Shown in pieces: positions 33,912 through 41,910 of a DNA stretch of 64,000 nt. The stretch comes from JAHELQ01 sp965603365 (GTDB lineage Bacteria > Acidobacteriota > Aminicenantia > UBA2199). The DNA lies in NCBI GenBank assembly GCA_965603365.1, contig CBFDCR010000012.1:1-64000 (forward strand), written 5' to 3'. Made by a program: the position numbers and the translations under genes. The notes under the pieces were generated by a model. That model was not told the origin of the DNA, searched no databases, and worked only from the letters and a program-made list of their open reading frames with translations. Numbering within the stretch: position 1 is the stretch's first letter; every line of letters begins with the position of its first letter.

Positions 33912-34496
33912 CTACTGTCCATATTTGATCTTATCTTCGATAATATCATGGCTCTGCCACTCTTTGACCCAGTCGTCCACCAGAAAGGGCATAAGTTTTT
34001 TACCTTTATCCTCAACCGAGGCAACGACCCGTTTTAAGCCGGCGTTGATGATCATCTTCTTGCAGATGAAGCAGGGAAAGGCATTGATGATCTTGCCCGT
34101 CTCCCGGTTCTCGCCGTAGATGAACATGTCGCCCCCCAGTAAGCTGACCCCGGCCCGGGCCGCATTGATGATGGCATTCTGCTCTGCGTGTACCGAACGG
34201 CACAATTCATACTGGGTGCCGGAGGGAATCTTTAATCTCTGCCGCAGGCAGAAGTCGTGTTCGATGGAACTGCGGGTATGACGTGGCGCACCCACGTAAC
34301 CGGCGGCAATAATCTGGTCCTCCTTGACGATGATGGCCCCTACCAGGACCTTCAGGCAGGTAGACCTCTGGGACACCACTCTGGCAATATTCAGATAGTA
34401 TTCGTCTTTCGGGGGTCGCGGTATCACTTCACATTGTATCAAGTTATCCCCAAAATGTCTAATAAATTCGATTTGAATTTTTAGAAAAATCATCAT
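33912..34496 (-). CDS. dCMP deaminase / ComEB-like cytidine deaminase family protein
   Basis: About 194 residues if begun at ATG 34496. A GTG at 34427 ('IPRPPKDEYYLNIA') gives the more usual dCMP-deaminase N-terminus, so the start is uncertain; the open frame extends to 34628 without support. Zinc site: 'HAEQNAI' (HAE) and 'PCFICKKMI' (PCxxC). 'VVSQRSTCLKVLVGAIIV' is the typical N-terminal strand. The enzyme deaminates dCMP to dUMP for dTMP synthesis. It is 12 bases upstream of the P-loop gene. Confidence 0.88.
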   Translation of the reverse strand: MMIFLKIQIEFIRHFGDNLIQCEVIPRPPKDEYYLNIARVVSQRSTCLKVLVGAIIVKEDQIIAAGYVGAPRHTRSSIEHDFCLRQRLKIPSGTQYELCRSVHAEQNAIINAARAGVSLLGGDMFIYGENRETGKIINAFPCFICKKMIINAGLKRVVASVEDKGKKLMPFLVDDWVKEWQSHDIIEDKIKYGQ

Positions 34497-34501
34497 ATAA
34501 T
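34473..34501 (+). promoter_or_regulatory. Sigma-70-like promoter, leaderless geometry
   Basis: TTGAAT (34473-34478), a 17-bp spacer and TATAAT (34496-34501). The ATG of the next gene (34508) lies exactly seven bases after the box. Confidence 0.75.
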
Positions 34502-34507
34502 TGGGAT

Positions 34508-34789
34508 ATGAATCCCGGAACTTTTTCGCAGTTGAGCGACACCTCGGTGGAGGCCGAAGCGGTACAGATCGAATTGCTGCGAACATTAACGCCGGGTCAG
34601 CGGGCTGCCAAAGCCCTCTCCCTGTCACAGCAGGTGATTAACCTTTCCAAACGGGCCATCCGCCGCCGCCATCCCCACTTGCGTGAGTTTGAACTCAAGA
34701 TCCTCTACCTCCACCACTTCTACGGCCCCGACATCGCCGAAAAGGTGCGAACCCATCTGGAGAACAAACACCCCAATGATAACCAATGA
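34508..34789 (+). CDS. Conserved small hypothetical protein
   Basis: 93 residues, helical and charged. 'LLRTLTPGQRAAKALSLSQQVINLSKRAIRRRHP' (split) and 'EFELKILYLHHFYGPDIAEKVR' fit a short family I have seen unannotated in several phyla (pattern 'iqieLLr..tP.qRl..a..LS..vi.l.r.ai'). No function is known to me. A strong promoter sits directly in front, which supports expression. Confidence 0.65.
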   Translation: MNPGTFSQLSDTSVEAEAVQIELLRTLTPGQRAAKALSLSQQVINLSKRAIRRRHPHLREFELKILYLHHFYGPDIAEKVRTHLENKHPNDNQ

Positions 34790-35041
34790 AATCCAGACCG
34801 CATTAACCCCGCTGATTTCCGCTGCTCTTCATTTTTAATTAAGTTGCCTAAGTCCAACTTACCCGGCATTTCAGCCTCCTTCATCGCTGTTTCAGGAATT
34901 CTTATGGGTATTTATTTTCATAATAATATAAAAAAGTCAAAGTTAAAGAGATTATTTTATATAATTTTCAAAGTACAAGGTAAACCCAGGAAGGCCGGTT
35001 TCCCCAACTCCCCTGAAAATATCTCCGGAATGATTTTTTGC

Positions 35042-35070
35042 TTGACATTTTTGGATGGAATGGGTATAAA
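35042..35070 (+). promoter_or_regulatory. Sigma-70-like promoter of the tandem RiPP precursors
   Basis: TTGACA (35042-35047), a 17-bp spacer and TATAAA (35065-35070), with an untranslated leader of about 65 nt before the first precursor. It lies in the 352-base gap 34790-35141, which otherwise holds nothing I can support. Confidence 0.8.
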
Positions 35071-35141
35071 TGTGGTGGTGAAATCGATTCGAGCTGAAGA
35101 TACATTGTTGGCAGATATTAAATAAAAAAAGGAGATATCCC

Positions 35142-35303
35142 ATGACAACCAGGAAATTTGACAAAAAATTGGTTCTGAACAAGAGAACCGTGTCCCACCT
35201 GGACAACAAAGAGATGAAAAACTTACATGGTGGGGCGAAAGTTACCCAAAGAGAAACACTATGCCCCCCCACCTGCCTTACCTGTAATTGGGAGTGTCTT
35301 TAA
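35142..35303 (+). CDS. RiPP precursor peptide 1 of tandem pair
   Basis: 53 residues, starting at ATG 35142 after AAAGGAGATATCC. The leader 'RKFDKKLVLNKRTVSHLDN' carries the K-K-L-V-L-N-K-x-T signature. 'LHGG' near residues 28-31 is the probable cleavage site. The short core carries four Cys ('LCPPTCLTCNWECL'). The C-x3-C-x2-C-x3-C spacing suggests thioether or disulfide cross-links. No modifying enzyme is adjacent. Confidence 0.85.
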   Translation: MTTRKFDKKLVLNKRTVSHLDNKEMKNLHGGAKVTQRETLCPPTCLTCNWECL

Positions 35304-35332
35304 AGCCGGTGAGTCTTTACAAGAAGGTAATC

Positions 35333-35485
35333 GTGAAGGCCAAAAAACTTAACAAAAAGCTGGTTTTGAACAAAAAGACCATGTCCAATCTGGACACAGA
35401 GGAGATGAACCGCATCCACGGCGGAAAATTCACCTTTGATTTCCCCACCTGTTACTACAGTTGCCATACCTGTTTCTGCCCGTAA
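35333..35485 (+). CDS. RiPP precursor peptide 2 of tandem pair
   Basis: 50 residues from a GTG at 35333, preferred because AAGAAGG stands about 5 bases upstream; an in-frame TTG (35288) would overlap the first precursor. The leader 'KKLNKKLVLNKKTMSNLDTE' is nearly the same as in precursor 1, with 'IHGG' as the cleavage motif. The core 'CYYSCHTCFCP' contains four Cys (C-x3-C-x2-C-x-C). Leader conserved and core divergent is what a shared maturase with different products would give. Confidence 0.85.
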   Translation: MKAKKLNKKLVLNKKTMSNLDTEEMNRIHGGKFTFDFPTCYYSCHTCFCP

Positions 35486-35501
35486 TAATTTCCTCTATTT
35501 T

Positions 35502-35545
35502 GAGATTTAGCGTTAGTGGTAGTGGTATAAATCTCGACTTTTTTT
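35502..35545 (+). terminator. Rho-independent terminator after the tandem RiPP precursors
   Basis: The arms GAGATTTA (35502-35509) and TAAATCTC (35528-35535) are followed by GAC and seven T. It ends the two-gene precursor transcript just before the convergent TRAP operon. Confidence 0.8.
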
Positions 35546-35547
35546 GT

Positions 35548-37428
35548 TTAGCCTTTAAGCAGATTTAGCAGGCCGGTGGTGAGGAAGGGGAGGTAGGTGA
35601 TGAGCAGCACCGATGCCAGTTGGATGAAGAAGAAGGGCAGTACATCCTTGTAGATCTTAGCCATGGGTTCATTGAAACGGTAGGAAGCCAGGAACAGATT
35701 GAGCCCCACCGGTGGGGTCAGGTAGCCCAGTTCCATGTTGGCCAGGAAGATGATGCCCAGGTGTACCGGGTGGATGCCGAAGATGTTGGCCAGCGGGATG
35801 ATGAGGGGCACCACCACCATGATGGCGGAAAAGATGTCCATGAAACAGCCGGTAATCAGCAAGGCCACATTGAGGAAGAGCAGGAATACGTATTTTGAGC
35901 TGATGGTGGCCTTGACCCAGGCGGTGAGCTGCATGGGCACCTGGGCATCCACGATGAAGTAAGAGAGTCCCTTGGCTAAGGCCAGGATGGACAGCACCCC
36001 GCCAATAATGGGCAGGCATTTTAACAGTACCCCGGATAGGTCTCTGAGTTTCAGATCCCGGTGCACGATAAACTCGATGACAAAGGAATAGACGACAGCC
36101 AGGGCCGCACTCTCCACTATGGTGGTGAGTCCGCCAAAATAACTCACCAGGATCACCACCGGCAGTAAAATTTCCCAGATGGATTCCCGAACCGCGCTTA
36201 GAGCCTCTTTCAGATTGAAAGGTTCACGTTCTACCTTGTTTCTGCTGGCGTAAATAATACCGAAGATGATCAGGGCCAGGACCATCACAAAACCCGGTAT
36301 AATGCCGCCGACGAACATGTCTTTGATACTCACCCCCGCGGCTACCCCGTAGATGATAATGGGCAGACTGGGGGGGAACAGCAGCCCGATGCTGCCGGAA
36401 GCCGTTAATAGGCCGATACCGAAGCGGCGCCTGTATTTACCCTGGATCAATACATAGGAGAGAAGACCTCCCAACGCCAGGATGGTCACCCCTGAGGCGC
36501 CGGTAAAGGTGGTAAAAAACGTACAGACCAGGATGGCCATGATGGCTAAGCCGCCGGGAAACCAGGAAAAAAACGATTTAAACAGCCGGACCAGCCGTTC
36601 GCCGGCCTTACTTTCCGACAGGATGAAGCCGGCCACCGTAAACAGGGGAATGGCGGGGATCGAGTGGCTGATGAGCATGGCATAGGCTTCGTTGGGGATG
36701 ACCTCCAGGGGTTGCCCCATTCTGGCAAAGAGCATGTAGGCAACACCCCCCAGCACCACGAAGATCGGTGTGCCGAATATGGCCGAGACGATCAATATGA
36801 TGATTATGGGCACGGCGATCGCCCCGTTGACGGCGTGAAAAGCCTCCACCAATGGAAAGGTAAATGCCGGTACTGTATCGGTGAGCGCGCTCAGGATATT
36901 GACAATGGGTTCGAGGGCCAGCAGGGTGCCCAGCAGGAGGCCCAGGCTGGCAAAGAGTTTGTTCATGCCTTTTTTTTCCAGTCTGGTGACGAAGCGAATC
37001 GCCATCACCCCGTAACCAAAGACCATGACCGTGGCGATGAGCTGGATGGAGATCTTGCCGATTTTATTGGCCGGATCGAAACCGTTGAGAACCAGGGAGA
37101 GGGAACTCCAGGCCAAGGCGGTGGTAATCATGGCCGACAGCAGCGCCAGCCCGGTTTTGATCCAGGTCTTTAAGGGTTCCGGTGTTTTCAATTCTAAGGA
37201 TAACGAGAGGTGTTTGCCCTCCCGGGAGGTAATCATGCCGCCGATAAAGGTGATGACTAAGACCAGGTGGTGGGTATACTCGGTAGAACCGGCCACACCG
37301 GTGTGGAAAAATTTACGGGCAATGACTTCCATGAAGGGAAACATGGCGATCAGGAAGATGAATATATAAGCCAGCAGGTTCTCTAACTTCTGTAAATAGA
37401 GAAAAATATTTTTAATTTTTATTTTCAT
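35548..37428 (-). CDS. TRAP transporter fused small-large permease (DctQM)
   Basis: 626 residues. The first 160 residues are the four-helix DctQ domain ('FLIAMFPFMEVIARKFFHTGVAGSTEYTHHLV', split). The rest is the DctM domain with about 12 helices ('FTTFTGASGVTILALGGLL', 'LLFPPSLPIIIYGVAAGVS', 'ELGYLTPPVGLNLFLASYRF'). Fused QM proteins occur in the sialic-acid SiaQM type. It is an Na+-driven secondary importer of carboxylate-like solutes in the inner membrane. It overlaps the binding protein gene by 17 bases. Confidence 0.95.
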   Translation of the reverse strand: MKIKIKNIFLYLQKLENLLAYIFIFLIAMFPFMEVIARKFFHTGVAGSTEYTHHLVLVITFIGGMITSREGKHLSLSLELKTPEPLKTWIKTGLALLSAMITTALAWSSLSLVLNGFDPANKIGKISIQLIATVMVFGYGVMAIRFVTRLEKKGMNKLFASLGLLLGTLLALEPIVNILSALTDTVPAFTFPLVEAFHAVNGAIAVPIIIILIVSAIFGTPIFVVLGGVAYMLFARMGQPLEVIPNEAYAMLISHSIPAIPLFTVAGFILSESKAGERLVRLFKSFFSWFPGGLAIMAILVCTFFTTFTGASGVTILALGGLLSYVLIQGKYRRRFGIGLLTASGSIGLLFPPSLPIIIYGVAAGVSIKDMFVGGIIPGFVMVLALIIFGIIYASRNKVEREPFNLKEALSAVRESIWEILLPVVILVSYFGGLTTIVESAALAVVYSFVIEFIVHRDLKLRDLSGVLLKCLPIIGGVLSILALAKGLSYFIVDAQVPMQLTAWVKATISSKYVFLLFLNVALLITGCFMDIFSAIMVVVPLIIPLANIFGIHPVHLGIIFLANMELGYLTPPVGLNLFLASYRFNEPMAKIYKDVLPFFFIQLASVLLITYLPFLTTGLLNLLKG

Positions 37429-38422
37429 GCAGCTTTCGGTATTCTTCCAGATAACCGTTTACCTTCTCATAGATCTCTTTAGAAAAGGCTTTACCCACCA
37501 GTACGTCCATTCCTTTGAACGACTCGGACCTCCAGGCGGAAACTGCGTCTTCCGTGACTTCGTGAATTTTTAGACCGTTTTCGATCATGGTGTCGATGGC
37601 CTCTTTCTCCAGTTGACCGATTTCCCCGGATAATTTTTTTTGAAGTCTCCGGGTAACCGCCAGCATTTCCTCTCTATACTTTTCGGGGATGCGCTGCCAG
37701 ACCCGCTGGGAGAGCACGATGCCGCCCACTAAGGGGGCGATTTTAAGAGAACTCATATGGGGGGCCAGGCTGAAATATTGACCCGAGGCGGCTATCAGGG
37801 GCGGGAGGTAAAAGGCATTGACCATGCCGCTCTGCAAGGCCATCATCAGATCCTTTAAATTCTGAGGTACCACCTGGTAGCCCGATTTCTTCCAGGCCTG
37901 CTCCATCCGGGGTTCACCGGTGGTGAAGGATATCTTGTACTTCCGCATATCTTTGGGGTATAATACCGGTTTCTCGGTGAAGAAGTTGATCCAGCCGGAT
38001 TTGGTCCAGATAATCAGCTTAAATCCCTTGCCCTCGATTTCCTTCTCAAATTGAGGTATCAATCGCTCTAACACATAGTCGAGCTCCGCTTCGGAGTTGA
38101 ACAACAGGGGAATATTCAATACGTACATTTCCTGGTATAATTTGATGAGGCCCCAATTGGTCAGGGCAGCGCCTCCCAGGATACCCATCCTCATTTTGCG
38201 GATGGTATCTTCTTCGTTTCCGGCAATACCGCCGGGATATATCTTGATTTTGACTGTGCCGTTGGTGATCCGGGCCCACTCTCTGCCCAGCTCTTCCATG
38301 GCCTTGTCCCAGGGCGACCGGTCAGGGGCAATGCTGCCGAGTTTGATGGTCAAGCCCAGGGCAGATAGGCTGAAAAGCATTATAATCAACAGGAAAAAAA
38401 AAATGGTTTTGTTTATTTTCAT
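37412..38422 (-). CDS. TRAP transporter substrate-binding protein (DctP family)
   Basis: 336 residues with a signal peptide (residues 1-24, 'FFFLLIIMLFSLSALGLTI'). DctP-type features are 'KLGSIAPDRSPWDKAMEEL', 'WTKSGWINFFTEKPV' and 'ALQSGMVNAFYLPPL'. The conserved Arg that clamps carboxylates normally sits near 'KYKISFTTGEPRMEQAW' (R-x-x-x). It is a periplasmic binding protein delivering substrate to DctQM; the ligand is unknown. Confidence 0.93.
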   Translation of the reverse strand: MKINKTIFFFLLIIMLFSLSALGLTIKLGSIAPDRSPWDKAMEELGREWARITNGTVKIKIYPGGIAGNEEDTIRKMRMGILGGAALTNWGLIKLYQEMYVLNIPLLFNSEAELDYVLERLIPQFEKEIEGKGFKLIIWTKSGWINFFTEKPVLYPKDMRKYKISFTTGEPRMEQAWKKSGYQVVPQNLKDLMMALQSGMVNAFYLPPLIAASGQYFSLAPHMSSLKIAPLVGGIVLSQRVWQRIPEKYREEMLAVTRRLQKKLSGEIGQLEKEAIDTMIENGLKIHEVTEDAVSAWRSESFKGMDVLVGKAFSKEIYEKVNGYLEEYRKLHENKN

Positions 38423-39402
38423 TTAAAACCTTCCTCCTCATGGCAATTTGTATCGTCGTCCGATTGATCGGCATCGTACTCTATAAAGTAATCCCCCACA
38501 TGCTTCAGCAAGAAGCAGGCCTTGCGGCGGTTGATGGTGTGGAGCAGCCGGTTTTCCGGATCAGTGTCCGGATCGATTTTTAAAACCTTTTCCAGCAGTT
38601 GTTTAAATTGAGCCAGATCCTGCTCCTTGACACACACGGTGGTGGCCAGGGAGAGATATGCGGAAGTCGATTTTTCCCCCGAGGCATCTACGGCCGATTT
38701 GAAGTGCTGCCGGGCTTTGTTAAAATCTCCCCCCATGTATTCGGGCATGGACCCGTAGTATAACACATAGAAATCGTGGAGGGCCCCCTGGTTAAAGGCA
38801 GGATCGAGTTCCAGCACCTTATCCATCATGGCCCTGGCCCGGGGTACCGTAATGCCCAGTTTCATGTCGAAGGGATCGATGGCAAAAGCACCCAGCCAGC
38901 CGGCGGCCGCCCAATAGAGCAGGGACACATCGTCTTTTTTCATATCTGCCAATGCTGCTTCATATTTCTTTTCATCCAGGGCCTTGCGGAAACCGGGGTG
39001 TTTGTGCTCCAGCCCATCCAGCAGGATGTCCCGGCCCCTCAAGTATAAATTCCTGGCCCGATTGTACATGAATTCCTGTTTTTTGTACTCTTCTTCGGAG
39101 AGCATGCTGGCGGGGGTCTGGATAAAGGCATTGGCGTACATGACATATAGACTGCCGATTCTTAACTGTAGACCCTCGTGACCCGGCACTGAGACCATCA
39201 GGCTTTCGTACATCTTGATGGCAAAGGGCAGGGCATCGCCCACCAGTTCGGGGTCGTTATCGCCGGTAAAAACCGTACTCGATCCCGGTGCGGAAAGCAT
39301 ATCCGCCACCTTTTTAGTGGCCATTTTAGTGATGGAGCAGCCGCCGCTTAAGATGAGCAGCACCGGAATAACGATAAAAATAAGCATTCCTTTCCTTTTC
39401 AT
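38419..39402 (-). CDS. TRAP-associated lipoprotein TatT (T component)
   Basis: 327 residues. The lipobox 'LILSGGCS' gives Cys near residue 22. 'KMATKKVADMLSAPGSSTVFTGDNDPELV' (split) and helical TPR-like repeats ('KARQHFKSAVDASGEKSTSAYLSLA') match TatT (TP0956-like) proteins that form trimers with TRAP binding proteins. The periplasmic TatT-P-QM combination is typical of spirochaetes and related lineages. It overlaps DctP by 4 bases (ATGA). Confidence 0.9.
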   Translation of the reverse strand: MKRKGMLIFIVIPVLLILSGGCSITKMATKKVADMLSAPGSSTVFTGDNDPELVGDALPFAIKMYESLMVSVPGHEGLQLRIGSLYVMYANAFIQTPASMLSEEEYKKQEFMYNRARNLYLRGRDILLDGLEHKHPGFRKALDEKKYEAALADMKKDDVSLLYWAAAGWLGAFAIDPFDMKLGITVPRARAMMDKVLELDPAFNQGALHDFYVLYYGSMPEYMGGDFNKARQHFKSAVDASGEKSTSAYLSLATTVCVKEQDLAQFKQLLEKVLKIDPDTDPENRLLHTINRRKACFLLKHVGDYFIEYDADQSDDDTNCHEEEGFK

Positions 39403-39624
39403 CTTTTGCCTCCTCCTTGCCGTTGATATCCAATTAAATATTTTTTCATGCCTGTCTCTAAACTCTCTATTCTACAATAAATAAATAATCGTTTGGAATC
39501 CAAACGAGTAAATTTAACTTATATTATACTATATTTTACGAAAAACGCTAATCTTTGGTCCATTTATCTTGAAATTTTACATAAGTTTAAACAATTCGGG
39601 GCTGCTGCCGAAGAGAAGTTTTTG

Positions 39625-39653
39625 TTGACTTTTTTGTATTATTGTTCTATAAT
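39625..39653 (+). promoter_or_regulatory. Sigma-70-like promoter
   Basis: TTGACT (39625-39630), a 17-bp spacer and TATAAT (39648-39653), ahead of the lipoprotein gene with a GGGAGG ribosome site. The gap 39403-39723 also carries AT-rich sequence likely to include the TRAP operon promoter on the other strand. Confidence 0.75.
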
Positions 39654-39723
39654 AATAGCACAATGAAACAAAAAGAGAGCAAGTCAATCAATTTTGACAA
39701 CATAAAAGAGGGAGGTTATCACC

Positions 39724-40242
39724 ATGATCAAAAAAGGTCTTATATTCATACTTTTCTTGTTACTGGTCGTCTTTGTTTCCTGCCGGGACAAATCTCTGGC
39801 AAATGAAGCTAAGATTGGGGAGAATATCCGCAGTGCCGTTGAACTGTTTCAAGCCGCGCCGGCCCGGGCGGTAGAGGGGCAAGAGAATCCGGCGGGAAAG
39901 GGTTTTAAATTACTCCTGGAGGCCGTGACGCTGACCCTGCCGGATACGGATTTTCCCGATGAAGTGAAGGAGAAGATTCTGCTGGCCCGCCAGAAATTCC
40001 AGGCTGTTCCTGACATCTTTAAATAAAATGAGGAGCGGGACGCCGCGCTAAAATTGCTTTTCGAGGCCAGGCAGTTATTGAAACCCCAGAGGAACATGGC
40101 CACCGCGCCCTTCAAGATCGCCGAAAATGTAAAAAAACACCTCGACGCCGCCCTGGCCCACCTGGAGTCTGCCGTCCCCCACCAAACAGCCCTCTCTATC
40201 CTGGACGCCCTCCTCCTCATATTCCCCACCCCCACCGACTAA
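39724..40242 (+). pseudogene. Small lipoprotein gene interrupted by in-frame TAA
   Basis: The first half encodes a lipoprotein (lipobox 'VVFVSCRD', Cys about 20) of 100 residues, ending in TAA at 40024-40026. The same frame then continues with 'NEERDAALKLLFEARQLL' to a stop at 40242 without another interruption. Read through, it would be 172 residues of helical repeat. The second half shares the A/L/K-rich style of the first ('GKGFKLLLEAVTLT' against 'ALKLLFEARQLL'). A nonsense mutation is the simplest explanation; programmed readthrough is possible but unsupported. No named family is recognised. Confidence 0.7.
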
Positions 40243-40260
40243 TTCACTCATCTACAATGC

Positions 40261-40322
40261 AAATTGCAAAATACCCAACAACCAACAGCCAATGGAATCT
40301 TTAAGTTCTCATTTTGCAATTT
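40261..40322. repeat. Long inverted repeat: 12-bp perfect arms, 38-nt loop
   Basis: The arms AAATTGCAAAAT (40261-40272) and ATTTTGCAATTT (40311-40322) are perfect. The loop contains CAACAACCAACAGCCAAT, which nearly recurs at 53711-53728 (CAACAACCAATAGCCAAT). It may be a remnant of a small dispersed element. Confidence 0.5.
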
Positions 40323-40387
40323 GCCATGTATCTGGGAAAACCGAAAGGGGACAATTTTCCCCACCCTGGTAACCCACAACATTTTGT

Positions 40388-40637
40388 CGGTACAACGTCT
40401 CATTTTGCCGGTACATTACGACAAAACGGCGGTACAACACGACAAAGTGGCGGTACAATGTGACATTTGTCCGGTACAATGCGATATTTTTATGGTCCGC
40501 GTGATATCTTTGCGGTACAACATGACAGAATGCCGGTACAATACGATATATTTCCCGTCCCCACGACATTTTACCGGAACAACACCCCATTTTGGCGTTA
40601 CCACACGCCATATTGAAGGTCCCATTACCCGCGCCGA
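40388..40637. repeat. 21-bp tandem repeat array, about 12 degenerate units
   Basis: Units start CGGTACA at 40388, 40409, 40430, 40451, 40472, then continue (degenerate) near 40493, 40513, 40534, 40555, 40575, 40596 and 40617. Most steps are 21 bases, two are 20. A typical unit reads GGTACAA-x-x-x-GACA-x-x-x-x-GC. The 1-base slips change reading frame, so no single frame keeps the heptads. It occupies most of the 485-base gap 40243-40727, immediately downstream of the minus-strand RiPP precursor. Confidence 0.88.
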
Positions 40638-40727
40638 GGCAGATTTCCAAAAAATGAGCCGACCACAGATGCGGCATAAAGTAATGTCATACACCGTGTA
40701 GGGGAAACAGGGGAAATGGGAAGAGAG

Positions 40728-40976
40728 TTATGGACAATAGAAGGTGCACATAGTTATCGTCCAGTAGGTGGGCACGCAGTCGATAATCGTTTCGCAGTAA
40801 GGTTCGACGAATGTAATGCAACCGGCTGCTGTACATCTTGGTTCGTTGGTTTGACATTCGATGGGGCAAGTTACTGTAACACGGCCGCCTCTTACTTGAC
40901 TCAGTTCATCATTACCAAGGTTGGCAATGGTTTTTTTGTTTAGCACCAGTTTTTTTGAAAACTTTTTTGTCTTCAT
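40728..40976 (-). CDS. RiPP precursor peptide, class I lanthipeptide-type leader
   Basis: 82 residues. The leader 'FSKKLVLNKKTIANLGNDE' matches the other precursors and 'QVRGG' marks the likely cleavage site near residue 31. The core is long with eight Cys and many Thr ('VTCPIECQTNEPRC', 'TYWTITMCTFYCP'). CGGAGG lies upstream of the ATG. It is monocistronic; no modification enzyme is adjacent. Confidence 0.85.
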   Translation of the reverse strand: MKTKKFSKKLVLNKKTIANLGNDELSQVRGGRVTVTCPIECQTNEPRCTAAGCITFVEPYCETIIDCVPTYWTITMCTFYCP

Positions 40977-41072
40977 GGTATTAATCCTCCGTTTTTATAT
41001 AGTTTGTTTTGTCTAACTTGGCTGCAAAAATCAAAGGATGCCTTTCTTTTCGACCTTCCTTTTGCATATAAC

Positions 41073-41100
41073 AGTATATGTATTTAACAAAAAAAGTCAA
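41073..41100 (-). promoter_or_regulatory. Sigma-70-like promoter of the RiPP precursor
   Basis: On the minus strand TTGACT (41100-41095), a 16-bp spacer and TATACT (41078-41073), giving a leader of roughly 90 nt before the ATG at 40976. Confidence 0.7.
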
Positions 41101-41160
41101 TAAGTATTTCTGCATTTTTAATTTTAGAATCTCTGGGGGACAGCCCAAAAATCGCTTCCC

Positions 41161-41189
41161 TTGACAATTTTGTGATTAAATTCTATACT
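41161..41189 (+). promoter_or_regulatory. Sigma-70-like promoter
   Basis: TTGACA (41161-41166), a 17-bp spacer and TATACT (41184-41189), directly before the small gene at 41206. Confidence 0.75.
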
Positions 41190-41205
41190 ATTGCTGGAGA
41201 CGACA

Positions 41206-41508
41206 ATGGCAGAAGTTATACGTATCAATGAAAATATAAAAGATATTTTATTAAAACATACCCAAAAGCAGACCCCGGAAGAGAGTCTCAATGAGATATT
41301 AAAGAATGAAATCCACAGAAAGATTAAGAGATACCTTTTGATGGTTAGACATTTTGAGAGGAAATATAATACTGATTTTGACCGCTTTGAGGCGATGAAT
41401 AAAGACACCAGGATGGATTATGAAACGGAAAAAGATTACTTTGACTGGGACATGGCCGTCACTGCCTTAGAAGATTTACATACGGAATTGACCCAACTCC
41501 AGCCATAA
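41206..41508 (+). CDS. Small hypothetical protein, antitoxin-like
   Basis: 100 residues from ATG 41206 after GGAGA; the upstream TTG (41191) is at the predicted transcription start. It is charged and helical, with 'HFERKYNTDFDRFEAM' and 'YETEKDYFDWDMAVTALEDL'. Small proteins with this 'D.FDWE.A...L..L' tail are often next to toxin genes, but no toxin gene is next to it here. Its stop is one base from a restriction-enzyme remnant. Function is not assigned. Confidence 0.6.
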   Translation: MAEVIRINENIKDILLKHTQKQTPEESLNEILKNEIHRKIKRYLLMVRHFERKYNTDFDRFEAMNKDTRMDYETEKDYFDWDMAVTALEDLHTELTQLQP

Positions 41509-41509
41509 A

Positions 41510-41861
41510 AAACTTTTTGAGGAACCCAAAATAGTAATAAGACAAACATCAGATAAAATTGTAGCAACATACGATGAAAAACAATTTTATGCCCTGAACA
41601 ATGTAATTATTTTAAAACTTAATCATAATATAGATCTTAATTACAAATTCATTCTCTGATTTCATCAAAGAAATCAAAAATCAAAAGACATCCCTCTCCA
41701 AGAAAGAAGAATTTGACTTAATGGGTCTATTTGAAGAACAAAAGTCCAACACCCTGACCCTCCAAAAGGAAATTGACCAGGTCGACAGAGAAATCGACCA
41801 GATGGTATATCAATTATACGGGCTGACCGACCAGGAGATTAAGATCGTAGAGGAGTCATAA
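41510..41861 (+). pseudogene. Remnant of a type IIG (Eco57I/TaqI-like) restriction-modification enzyme
   Basis: The first piece (41510-41659) reads 'KLFEEPKIVIRQTSDKIVAT' then 'YDEKQFYALNNVIILKL', a typical target-recognition segment of TaqI-C-domain methyltransferases, and ends in TGA. The second piece (about 41652-41861, another frame) reads 'EIDQVDREIDQMVYQLYGL' plus 'TDQEIKIVEES', the standard C-terminus of these enzymes. The N-terminal methyltransferase and nuclease domains and most of the recognition domain are missing. It is therefore a decayed, internally deleted fragment and not functional. Confidence 0.8.
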
Positions 41862-41910
41862 CGCAATTTTCGGTTGTCCCCTATTTTTCGTCCCGAAGTG
41901 TCCGTTTCCG

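Noticed and set aside
34844..35125. 93-aa ORF upstream of the tandem RiPP precursors
   Set aside because: It covers the promoter and leader of the precursors, has no ribosome site and no recognisable motif.
39724..40242. Stop-codon recoding (readthrough) as general genetic code change
   Set aside because: TAG, TAA and TGA all end many intact genes in the window, so the two in-frame stops are better explained as mutations.
40264..40701. 145-aa and 122-aa ORFs around the second array
   Set aside because: Chance frames across the array and inverted repeat; 1-base slips in the array are incompatible with conserved heptads.
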